Assembly: GCA_001421095.1 (NCBI GenBank)
Contig: LIIK01000038.1
Coordinates: forward strand, 1 to 26,874
From: Candidatus [Bacteroides] periocalifornicus
GTDB taxonomy: Bacteria > Bacteroidota > Bacteroidia > Bacteroidales > CAJPTX01
DNA: 26,874 nucleotides
Direction of reading: 5' to 3'
Positions 7,224 to 14,370 of this stretch are shown here, in pieces; the stretch's first letter is position 1, and each line of letters begins with the position of its first letter. The notes under the pieces were generated by a model. It saw only the letters and a program-made list of their open reading frames with translations. It was not told where the DNA came from and ran no database searches. The position numbers were made by a program, and so were the translations under genes.

Positions 7224-8279
7224 GTGGGACGCTTTAGTGGCATTGCGATCTGTCTAGTGGCATTGCTGCTAGCGATTCTACGCGGAGGTGAGCTGTCGGC
7301 TCAGATGCTGGATATGGTGCATCCTGTGCGAAATCAGGTGCTGCTCAACCCCGCCCTGGTGGGGAATAGCGAACGGATGCGAGCCGATGTATTCTACCGC
7401 AACCAGTGGCTGAATGCGAATTCGCCCTACAACACCTTCGGGCTGACTTACGACCTACACTTTGGGGCGTATGATAACCATGCGCTGGGGGCTAGCGTGG
7501 TGAACGATGTGCAGGGGCCCTTCACGCTGCAGCACACCTCGGCGTTGGCCTACTACTCCTACGTGGTGGATATAAGCTACAATATACGCCTGCGCATAGG
7601 GGCCGGCGCGGGGGTAGCGGTGCGATCTACGAGCTACAACAGCCTCGTATTTCCAGATCAATTGGCCGCCGACCCGGGTACAGCTGTCCCCAATCGTTAC
7701 GCAGATCGCACCGATGTGGCGCCCGATTTCGCGGCGGGGGTGCAGGCTGAGATTAGCGAGTGGCAGTTTGGCTTTGCGGCCCACCATATAGCCAACCCGA
7801 GGTTTGATGAGCGGCGTGGCGACTACCTCCGTTTGCAGCGACGGTTTACATTAACAGCCTCGCGCCCTATCAACCTCTTCGCTACCTATCGGCATAAGCC
7901 GCCGCTGCTCATAACGCCGCACGTATTGCTGAATCTGCAGGGACGAGAGCTATTCGCCACGGCGGGGTGCGAGGTAAGCTATTTAGGGATAAGCGGCTCG
8001 CTTTGGCTGCATGAGTCCATCCTTTTCCAAGGGCATAACATCTCCGCCGGCATAGGCTGGGACGGGACCTTTATAGGTTTTGCCTACACGTATAACCTGG
8101 GATTCTACCGCCAGGGGTTCAACGGGCTGGGAACCTCGGTGCATGAGGTAGGGCTGCGGCTTAAGATTCCATACCCCCGCGGCAGGGGATTCAGCACCTC
8201 CACCCGCAGTAGGCATCGGCTCATGCGCTACTCGCGTAGACGGGCTACCGTGCTGCAGTATCGTAGGAAAAGACGCTAA
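7224..8279 (+). CDS. PorP/SprF family type IX secretion membrane protein
   Basis: PorP/SprF proteins are outer-membrane beta-barrels of the type IX secretion system. The hallmark near the mature N terminus is visible: HPVRNQVLLNPALVGN, followed by the Tyr-Arg-Asn-Gln-Trp segment (FYRNQWLNANSPYNTFGLTY). Strands rich in Tyr, Gly and Arg continue to a late GYxGxxxGxxYTYNLG-like strand. Length from the chosen start is 351 residues. The frame is open back to an ATG at 7077, but those 49 extra residues are Cys- and Arg-rich and would bury the signal peptide; the GTG at 7224 gives a normal signal peptide (GRFSGIAICLVALLLAILRG, then SAQ). The C terminus is odd: the last 32 residues contain 12 Arg. 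gldJ follows 162 bases later with its own promoter. Confidence 0.82.
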   Translation: MGRFSGIAICLVALLLAILRGGELSAQMLDMVHPVRNQVLLNPALVGNSERMRADVFYRNQWLNANSPYNTFGLTYDLHFGAYDNHALGASVVNDVQGPFTLQHTSALAYYSYVVDISYNIRLRIGAGAGVAVRSTSYNSLVFPDQLAADPGTAVPNRYADRTDVAPDFAAGVQAEISEWQFGFAAHHIANPRFDERRGDYLRLQRRFTLTASRPINLFATYRHKPPLLITPHVLLNLQGRELFATAGCEVSYLGISGSLWLHESILFQGHNISAGIGWDGTFIGFAYTYNLGFYRQGFNGLGTSVHEVGLRLKIPYPRGRGFSTSTRSRHRLMRYSRRRATVLQYRRKRR

Positions 8280-8350
8280 TTTATTTACCCTGTAACAGAG
8301 CGAGTTCAGGGCTGGATGTGAAAAAATAGTGCTGCTTGGCGCAACATTTC

Positions 8351-8371
8351 GGAAAGATTTCCGTACTTTTG
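8351..8371 (+). promoter_or_regulatory. gldJ promoter with embedded dyad
   Basis: TACTTTTG (8364-8371) is a perfect TAnnTTTG match, with TTGG at 8336-8339 as a possible -33 element. Just upstream of the -7 element lies GGAAA-GA-TTTCC (8351-8362), a perfect dyad in the spacer where a regulator could bind. Confidence 0.55.
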
Positions 8372-8441
8372 TACAGATGTAAGTATTGTGTTCATGTCCA
8401 CTTTAGACTTGGGAGCAAACACATTGAATAGAGTGCTTAAT

Positions 8442-9983
8442 ATGTGTAGCATAAGAAGTTTGAGGTATCAGCTCGTGGTGTGCGGGCTGGTGTCGTTGGG
8501 CTTGGCTGGGTGTAGTGGATCGAAGAATAACAGCGTATCGTCCACCACGGGCTGGAAGTATAACGATCCGAGCTACGGCGGTTTTGAGGTGGTGGAGGGG
8601 TACAAGCAGGAAACGGGCCCTGGCTTGGTCTTCATAGAGGGCGGTACCTTCATCATGGGGCGCGTGGAGCAGGATGTGGTGTACGACTGGAACAACACGC
8701 CCCGTAGGGTAACGGTATCATCATACTACATAGACCAGACTGAGGCTACTAACGTGGACTACCGCGAGTACCTCTACTGGCTGGCGCGGGTGATGAAGGA
8801 TTACCGCGATGTGTATGAGCAGGCTCTGCCCGATACGCTGGTGTGGCGCGAGCCGATGTCATACAACGAGCCCCATGTGTACAACTACCTTCGCTCACCG
8901 GCCTATAACCGTTACCCGGTGGTAGGGGTAACGTGGAAGCAGGTGATGGACTACGCCCACTGGCGTAGCAACCGCGTGAATGAGCTCCTGCTCGTAAAGC
9001 GTGGGGTGATAGAGAAGCTGGATGTGACGAACCAGAGCAACGAGAACAACTTCGACACCGATGCCTACCTCCTGGGGAAGTATACTCCTGAGAACCACAA
9101 AGGACTCCCCAGCCTAAAACCCGGCGAGGAGCAAACAGGACGAAAAGCTGGGATAGAGGATGGAATCCTGCTCCCGAAATACCGCCTGCCAACCGAGGCT
9201 GAATGGGAATTCGCTGCCACAGGTCTGCTTGGCAACACGGTGGAGGAAACGGTGGCCGAGCGTAGGATCTATCCTTGGAATGGGCACAATGTGCGTAACT
9301 CGAACACATCGCGCCTCGGTAGGATGATGGCCAACTTCGTGCGTGGCAAGGGGGACTACATGGGGACTGCGGGCCACCTGAACGATAAGGGAGACTTCAC
9401 GGTGGAGGTGGATGAGTTCTGGCCGAATGACTACGGGCTCTACTGCATGGCTGGCAACGTGAATGAATGGGTGCTGGATGTGTACAGGCCTATGACATCA
9501 GAAGATGTGAATGAATTCCGCCCGTTCCGTGGTAATATATTCGATACCTACGTTACCGATCCCAATGACCCTAAAACGGTAGCTGGTGTGAACCGCCTAG
9601 GGCAGATAGATATGCGCCCTGTAACCGATGAGGAAGCCGCTAACCGTAGGAATTACGACAAGGCCTACTACGTGAACTACAAGGATGGTGACGTGATGAG
9701 CGGCCTTCTCTACCAGAATGATGAAGGTGCGCTGCGCGATGAGGAGAGCTCTACCCAAATGTATGACCAAGGGGTAACGCAGAAGAATCTGAAGAATGTG
9801 GGGATGACGAGCTTGATCAACGACCACGTTCGGGTGTATAAGGGCGGCGGATGGCGTGACCGCGCCTACTGGCTAAGCCCTGGAGCTCGGCGATTCCTAG
9901 ATGAGAATACGGCTACAGCCGATATCGGATTCCGCCTTGCGATGGATGCTGTAGGTAAGCCTGCCGAAGCGGATAGGCAGTAA
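8442..9983 (+). CDS. gldJ: Gliding motility / T9SS lipoprotein GldJ
   Basis: GldJ is an outer-membrane lipoprotein with a formylglycine-generating-enzyme-like (SUMF1) fold. In Flavobacterium it is needed for gliding and for stability of GldK, a core type IX secretion component. This 513-residue protein has a type II signal peptide with lipobox LAGC (Cys24) and then GldJ-type sequence: TTGWKYND (about 35-42), QETGPGLVFIEGGTF (56-70), WNNTPRRVTVSSYYID, ALPDTLVWR, RLPTEAEWEFA and the closing RVYKGGGWRDRAYWLSPGAR. These match GldJ better than GldK. It is presumably not an enzyme, as in other GldJ/GldK proteins. The ATG at 8442 gives a compact signal peptide; ATG 8394 and GTG 8388 are in frame but produce an overlong n-region. 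A strong terminator follows, then murF. Confidence 0.88.
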   Translation: MCSIRSLRYQLVVCGLVSLGLAGCSGSKNNSVSSTTGWKYNDPSYGGFEVVEGYKQETGPGLVFIEGGTFIMGRVEQDVVYDWNNTPRRVTVSSYYIDQTEATNVDYREYLYWLARVMKDYRDVYEQALPDTLVWREPMSYNEPHVYNYLRSPAYNRYPVVGVTWKQVMDYAHWRSNRVNELLLVKRGVIEKLDVTNQSNENNFDTDAYLLGKYTPENHKGLPSLKPGEEQTGRKAGIEDGILLPKYRLPTEAEWEFAATGLLGNTVEETVAERRIYPWNGHNVRNSNTSRLGRMMANFVRGKGDYMGTAGHLNDKGDFTVEVDEFWPNDYGLYCMAGNVNEWVLDVYRPMTSEDVNEFRPFRGNIFDTYVTDPNDPKTVAGVNRLGQIDMRPVTDEEAANRRNYDKAYYVNYKDGDVMSGLLYQNDEGALRDEESSTQMYDQGVTQKNLKNVGMTSLINDHVRVYKGGGWRDRAYWLSPGARRFLDENTATADIGFRLAMDAVGKPAEADRQ

Positions 9984-10003
9984 ACAGGTGCAACAAAGCG
10001 GGA

Positions 10004-10034
10004 GCGGCGAGGACGGTAGATCTGTTCTCGCCGC
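10004..10034 (+). terminator. gldJ terminator
   Basis: GCGGCGAG (10004-10011) pairs with CTCGCCGC (10027-10034). The stem can be extended outward with bulges through CAAAG before and CTTTG after. A pyrimidine-rich CTTCTTTG follows. It lies 20 bases after the gldJ stop. Confidence 0.65.
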
Positions 10035-10092
10035 CTTCTTTGCCTTGGGCCCCTCTCGCGTGGTTGCTGTCGCCCGACTAACGGATGGCTAA

Positions 10093-11400
10093 ATGGAAAA
10101 CCTAACAACGCTATATAGGGAGATCTACAGGTGCTTTACCCCGGGCGCTGGGGCTTGCATAGATAGTAGGTCGGTACGCCCTAAGTGCATTTTCTTCGGG
10201 CTGCCGGGCGCTCGGGTTGATGGGGCTGACTACGCTAGGGCTGCTTTGGCTGCTGGGGCGAGGCTCGCCGTGGTGGAACGGGCCGACCTGGAGGGCGTAG
10301 AGGGAGTAGTGGTGGTGCCGAATGCAAGGGAGGCTCTACAGCAAGTAGCATTGCTGCACCGCGATACGCTACGAATCCCCATTGTGGCGATAACGGGCAG
10401 CAATGGGAAGACGACCACGCGCCTGCTGACGGTGGCTGCCCTTGCAACAGAGCTAAAGGTCTGGGGCACAGAGGGGAATCTGAACAACGACCTGGGAGTG
10501 CCGCTATCGTTGCTAGGTTTGCAACCCGGTATAGATATCGCAGTGCTAGAACTCGGGGCTAATCATCCGGGGGAGATTCGGGCGCTATGCCAGATTGCCA
10601 GACCAACCCACGGGCTTATCACGGGCATAGGGAATGCGCACCTAGAGGGTTTCGGTTCATTAGAAGGGGTGGCGCACGCCAAAGGCGAACTCTTTGAATA
10701 CCTGAAAGAAACGGGAGGGCTAGCCTTTGTGAACGGTGACGATAAGCTAGTGGTGCAGATGGCCCAGAGGGTGCACATGGGCTGCATGGCTAGTAGCTAC
10801 ACCCGGGCTGCGTATAGGGCGCAAGGGCATTTGGATGCCAACGGATTCCTCTCGCTGGAGTTCACCTGGGCGAGTAGGCAGTACATGGTGAATACACAGC
10901 TTGCGGGGCTCTACAATATCCCCAACGTGCTGGCAGCCATCCATGTGGCGAGCTACTTTGGGGTAGAGATGCCTAGGGTGGTGGAGGGCATATCGCAATA
11001 CCATCCAGAGAATAATCGGTCGGCCATTGTGCAACGAGGGGAGAGGCGGCTATTGGTGGATTGCTACAATGCCAACCCAACTAGCATGCGGGCGGCACTC
11101 GAGAGCTTTTTCTCGTTACCCAGCCAGGAGGAGAAGGTTGCGATTCTTGGGGAGATGCGTGAACTGGGATCGGCTAGCCGTGCCTCGCATGCAGAGATCG
11201 TGGAGCTTCTGCGCGAGCATCCCGATGTGGGTGTAGTGCTTGTTGGCAAGGAATGGAGCGGGCTAGAGGGCGATTATCCCCGTTTTGACAGTTGTGAGGC
11301 CTGCAAGGATTCGCTCCAGAGCTACTTGCCCAATGGTGTACTCGTTCTCCTGAAGGGCTCGAGGGGAGTAGAGCTTGAAAAACTCCTCGAAATCCTATGA
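10093..11400 (+). CDS. murF: UDP-MurNAc-tripeptide--D-Ala-D-Ala ligase MurF
   Basis: MurF joins D-Ala-D-Ala to the UDP-MurNAc tripeptide in the cytoplasm, the last cytoplasmic step of peptidoglycan precursor assembly. The 435-residue protein shows the N-terminal substrate-binding domain (IDSRSV, about 23-28), the Mur ligase P-loop TGSNGKTTT (101-109), the segment NLNNDLGVPLSLL, the catalytic-domain Glu/His region (LELGANHPGEI, then TGIGNAHLEGFGS), the NPTSM signature in VDCYNANPTSM, and LGEMRELGSASRASHAEI near the C terminus. Length and order are normal. It follows gldJ after a terminator; I see no TAnnTTTG element in the 58 bases between the hairpin and the ATG, so read-through from gldJ may drive it. 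I recall a gldJ-murF neighbourhood in flavobacteria too, but cannot verify it here. Confidence 0.95.
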   Translation: MENLTTLYREIYRCFTPGAGACIDSRSVRPKCIFFGLPGARVDGADYARAALAAGARLAVVERADLEGVEGVVVVPNAREALQQVALLHRDTLRIPIVAITGSNGKTTTRLLTVAALATELKVWGTEGNLNNDLGVPLSLLGLQPGIDIAVLELGANHPGEIRALCQIARPTHGLITGIGNAHLEGFGSLEGVAHAKGELFEYLKETGGLAFVNGDDKLVVQMAQRVHMGCMASSYTRAAYRAQGHLDANGFLSLEFTWASRQYMVNTQLAGLYNIPNVLAAIHVASYFGVEMPRVVEGISQYHPENNRSAIVQRGERRLLVDCYNANPTSMRAALESFFSLPSQEEKVAILGEMRELGSASRASHAEIVELLREHPDVGVVLVGKEWSGLEGDYPRFDSCEACKDSLQSYLPNGVLVLLKGSRGVELEKLLEIL

Positions 11401-11545
11401 TGCGGATGCTAGAGGTCTCGCTTGTACGGTACACATGCAGAGTTGCAACGCTCTTTGATAAGTATCCAGCTCAAGGGCTGCGGTATCTGAAGGGATTGCT
11501 TCTTTCCACAGAGGCGGAGTGCCAAAAGGGCTAATTTACACACTT

Positions 11546-11557
11546 GGGGGGGGGGGG
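11546..11557 (+). repeat. G12 homopolymer tract
   Basis: Twelve consecutive G between murF and the kinase gene, ending 41 bases before the kinase ATG and 25 bases before its candidate -7 element (11583-11590). Tracts of this length are prone to slippage; here a length change would alter the spacing or composition upstream of the -7 element rather than a reading frame. Confidence 0.9.
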
Positions 11558-11582
11558 CAGAGGGGTTTAGGGCAGAAGGGAC

Positions 11583-11590
11583 TAAAATTG
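11583..11590 (+). promoter_or_regulatory. Possible promoter of the BadF-type kinase gene
   Basis: TAAAATTG matches TAnnTTTG at seven of eight positions. It is only 7 bases before the ATG at 11598, so it would give an almost leaderless transcript; this lowers confidence. Confidence 0.3.
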
Positions 11591-11597
11591 GCAATGT

Positions 11598-12491
11598 ATG
11601 GCTAGTGAAGGGGTGATTATAGTGGCCGATGGGGGATCGTCGTCGGTGCAGTGGGCAGTATTTACCCCAGGAGGCGAAGTTAGCCGTCGTACCTCCAGTG
11701 GTATCAATCCCTTTATACTCAATAGCGAGCAGATCTACGGAGAGGTCGCTAGGGTATTGGCTCCTTGGCGCGGGCGAATTCAGAATCTCCACTTTTACGG
11801 AACAGCCTGCGGAGTAGACCAACCCTGGCAGCGGGTCTACGATGCGTTCACCCGCTTTGCTCCGGAGGCCACGGTAGAGGTGCGGAGCGATATGGTGGGG
11901 GCTGCGCTTGCCTGCTGGCATCACGGGAAGGGGCTCACGGCAATACTCGGCACTGGAAGTAACCTCGCCTACTGGGATGGGGACGATATGCTGCAGATAA
12001 CCCCCTCGCTTGGCTACATCTTGGGCGATGAAGGCAGCGGGGCGTGGATAGGGAAGCGGCTAGCAAGGGATTGGATGTATGGGTTACTGCCCCCAGAGCT
12101 GGAGAATCGGTTGAATAGCGAGGTGGGTGTGGCGCTGGGGATAACCAAGGATGCACGGGGAGTATACGATAGCAAAGGCTTGGTGGATAGGGTGTTCAAT
12201 GGGGAGCGTCCCAATGCATTCCTTAGCAGCCTGGCACGCTATGCCATAGATTATAGGGAGCTTGCGTATTGCGATTCCCTTCTCAGGGAGGCTGTCGGAG
12301 GCTTTGTGCAATCTTTCTGCCTCCCTGCAAAGGCTAAGGGTTATCGGGCGTTGCGAGCTGTGGGTAGCATAGCATGGTTTTGTAGAGATATCCTACAGGC
12401 GAGCTGCGCAAGCATTGGGATAGAGATGGATAGGGTGGTGCGTGAACCTCTAGAGGAGATGATAGTGCACTTTAAAGAGGTGTACCAGTAG
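11598..12491 (+). CDS. BadF/BadG/BcrA/BcrD-type ATPase, probable N-acetylglucosamine kinase
   Basis: A 297-residue cytoplasmic protein of the actin/hexokinase-like fold. Visible motifs are phosphate 1 (DGGSSSVQWAVF, 11-22), a probable catalytic Asp in VRSDMVGAA (Asp98), phosphate 2 (LGTGSN, 117-122) and GDEGSGAWIG (143-152), the last being typical of the BadF group that includes N-acetylglucosamine kinase. The activating enzymes of the BadF group carry iron-sulfur cysteines that are not evident here, so a sugar kinase is more likely. Adjacent murF makes amino-sugar or cell-wall recycling a natural context, but the substrate is not shown. The start at 11598 has an out-of-frame ATG four bases earlier. 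The G12 tract lies upstream. Confidence 0.82.
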   Translation: MASEGVIIVADGGSSSVQWAVFTPGGEVSRRTSSGINPFILNSEQIYGEVARVLAPWRGRIQNLHFYGTACGVDQPWQRVYDAFTRFAPEATVEVRSDMVGAALACWHHGKGLTAILGTGSNLAYWDGDDMLQITPSLGYILGDEGSGAWIGKRLARDWMYGLLPPELENRLNSEVGVALGITKDARGVYDSKGLVDRVFNGERPNAFLSSLARYAIDYRELAYCDSLLREAVGGFVQSFCLPAKAKGYRALRAVGSIAWFCRDILQASCASIGIEMDRVVREPLEEMIVHFKEVYQ

Positions 12492-12572
12492 GTGCGGAGT
12501 ATTGAGTAGGATAGAGCCTTACTAGTTGTAAGGTTGGAGGAGGCATAACGGGGAGCGAACAGAAATCGATGC

Positions 12573-12580
12573 TATTTTTG
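12573..12580 (+). promoter_or_regulatory. -7 element in the intergenic region after the kinase gene
   Basis: TATTTTTG is a perfect TAnnTTTG match. It would start a transcript near 12587 running toward the glyS terminator, covering the repeat copy and possible small ORF there. Confidence 0.35.
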
Positions 12581-12584
12581 CCTA

Positions 12585-12725
12585 ATGGGAAAATTTAATG
12601 GTGTGCAGTTCCGTTGCGATTACGGTGCGGCATGCTGCGTTGTGCAGAGAGTTCTTTCATCGTTATCCTTTTGGCTTCTACTTAGCCTGTGCGCAGAAGA
12701 AGAAGGGACACCGCGTGCTGCATGA
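12585..12725 (+). CDS. Possible 46-residue small ORF
   Basis: From the ATG at 12585 a 46-codon frame runs to a TGA at 12723-12725. It encodes a short Cys-containing start, a hydrophobic stretch (VLSSLSFWLLLSLC, about 23-36) and an acidic end (EEE). A perfect -7 element ends 5 bases before the ATG, so a transcript would begin at or within the start codon region, which weakens the case. Its 3' part overlaps the glyS terminator hairpin on the other strand, and its middle is the intergenic repeat whose other copy (near 230-256) is not open in this frame. A non-coding RNA or no gene at all is equally possible. Confidence 0.2.
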   Translation: MGKFNGVQFRCDYGAACCVVQRVLSSLSFWLLLSLCAEEEGTPRAA

Positions 12726-12740
12726 TCACGCAGTGTCCCT
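12704..12740 (-). terminator. glyS terminator
   Basis: AGGGACAC (12704-12711) pairs with GTGTCCCT (12733-12740); after one mismatch GCGTG (12713-12717) pairs with CACGC (12727-12731), leaving a 9-base loop. Read on the minus strand it lies about 20 bases after the glyS stop and is followed by TTCTTCTTC, fitting intrinsic termination. Confidence 0.8.
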
Positions 12741-12761
12741 CTATAGCTGCTTAGGATGGGG

Positions 12762-14312
12762 CTAGAGCTTCTTGAGCAGGCTATTGAGCTCGGTGGTTGG
12801 GGCTATGGCTTCGTAGATTCGCTCGGCGGGTATGCGCTGCTGCTGCATAGAGTCGCGCTCCCTCAGGGTTACCGTGCCATCTTCTAGGGTTTGGGTGTCT
12901 ACCGTTACGCAGTAGGGGGTGCCTATGGCATCTTGCCGACGGTATCGTTTGCCCACGGTATCCTTCTCCTCGTAGTGGCAGGCCGTGCGCAGCCGTAGGT
13001 CGTGGAGAATGGCCTCGGCGCGCTCTGGCATTCCGTCTTTGCGGACTAACGGGAGTATGGCCACCTTCACAGGGGCGAGGGCCGGGGGAAGGTGTAGCAC
13101 TTTGCGAATATCCTCCTTTCCATCGTCACTCGCGAGGTGTTCCTCATCGTAGCAGGCCGAGAGCACCATCAAAATCGTGCGGTCTAGCCCTATAGAGGTC
13201 TCTACCACATAGGGGGTATAGCTCTCATTGCGGTCTGCGTCGAAATACTGCACCTTGCGGCCAGATACGCGGGCATGGTTGCTCAGGTCGAAGTCTGTAC
13301 GCGAGTGGATGCCTTCCACCTCTTTGAATCCGAAGGGGAAGTTGAATTCGATATCCACGGCAGCGTTGGCGTAGTGGGCCAGCTTATCGTGCGGATGGTA
13401 GCGGTAGTTCTCCTGCCCTAACCCCAGGGCAAGATGCCACTGCAGACGGGCCTCTTTCCAGTACTCGAACCACTCCATCTCACTCCCGGGGGCCACGAAG
13501 TACTGCATCTCCATCTGCTCGAACTCTCGCATGCGGAAGGTGAATTGCCGTGCCACTATCTCGTTTCGGAATGCTTTACCCACTTGGGCTATGCCGAAGG
13601 GGATACGCATGCGCCCGGTTTTCTGGACGTTCAGGAAGTTGACGAAAATGCCCTGCGCGGTTTCGGGGCGTAGGTAGATCTCGTTGGCCTCTTCGCTTAC
13701 TGACCCCAAGCGGGTGGCAAACATGAGGTTGAACTGCCGGACATCGGTCCAGTTTCTGGTGCCAGAGATTGGGCAGACGATTTCCAGTTCCTCGATGAGC
13801 TGCTTGAGCCCCGCGAGGTCATTGCCGGTGAGCAGATTGGCCAGGCGTGTCCGCGTGGAGTCTATGGATTGCTGCAGCTCGAGGGCGCGCGCGTTGGTGT
13901 GGACGAACTGGGCGCGGTCGAAGGCCTCCCCGAACCGTTTGGCGGCCTTTCCCACCTCTTTCTCGAGCTTCTCCTCCTGCTTGGCTATCCAGTCCTCTAC
14001 CAGCACATCGGCACGGTAGCGTTTCTTGCTATCCTTATTGTCAATGAGCGGATCGTTGAAGGCGCTGAGATGCCCTGAGGCCTCCCAGATTTTGGGGTGC
14101 ATGAAAATGGCCGAGTCGAGCCCCACGATGTTCTGGTGGAGGCGGGTCATGGCTTCCCACCAGTACTGGCGAATGTTGAGCTTAAGCTCTACGCCATTCT
14201 GCCCATAGTCATACACCGCGGCGAGCCCATCGTAGAGTTCGCTGCTGGGGAATATGAATCCGTACTCCTTGCAGTGGGCGGTGAGGTTCTTGAAAAGGTC
14301 TTCTCGTAGCAT
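12762..14312 (-). CDS. glyS: Glycyl-tRNA synthetase (class II, homodimeric type)
   Basis: Charges tRNA-Gly with glycine in the cytoplasm. At 516 residues it is the eukaryote/archaea-like alpha2 type used by Bacteroidota, not the alpha2beta2 type. Visible are the N-terminal YDYGQNGVELKLNI (34-47), SGHLSAFNDPL (79-89), the glycine-binding YLRPETAQGIFVNF (213-226), motif 2 FRNEIVARQFTFRMREFEQ (248-266), motif 3 GLDRTILMVL, and a C-terminal anticodon-binding domain (about 405-516) beginning near LAPVKVAILPLV. A central insert (about 110-180) of charged helices is normal for this type. It lies 58 bases downstream of pdxB on the same strand without an evident promoter in between, so the two are probably co-transcribed. 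A strong hairpin terminator follows. Confidence 0.96.
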   Translation of the reverse strand: MLREDLFKNLTAHCKEYGFIFPSSELYDGLAAVYDYGQNGVELKLNIRQYWWEAMTRLHQNIVGLDSAIFMHPKIWEASGHLSAFNDPLIDNKDSKKRYRADVLVEDWIAKQEEKLEKEVGKAAKRFGEAFDRAQFVHTNARALELQQSIDSTRTRLANLLTGNDLAGLKQLIEELEIVCPISGTRNWTDVRQFNLMFATRLGSVSEEANEIYLRPETAQGIFVNFLNVQKTGRMRIPFGIAQVGKAFRNEIVARQFTFRMREFEQMEMQYFVAPGSEMEWFEYWKEARLQWHLALGLGQENYRYHPHDKLAHYANAAVDIEFNFPFGFKEVEGIHSRTDFDLSNHARVSGRKVQYFDADRNESYTPYVVETSIGLDRTILMVLSACYDEEHLASDDGKEDIRKVLHLPPALAPVKVAILPLVRKDGMPERAEAILHDLRLRTACHYEEKDTVGKRYRRQDAIGTPYCVTVDTQTLEDGTVTLRERDSMQQQRIPAERIYEAIAPTTELNSLLKKL

Positions 14313-14370
14313 AAATCCTTAGAGTTTAGCGCGGACTGAAAGTGAAGGGTATAGGTGGGGAGGGACCTGT

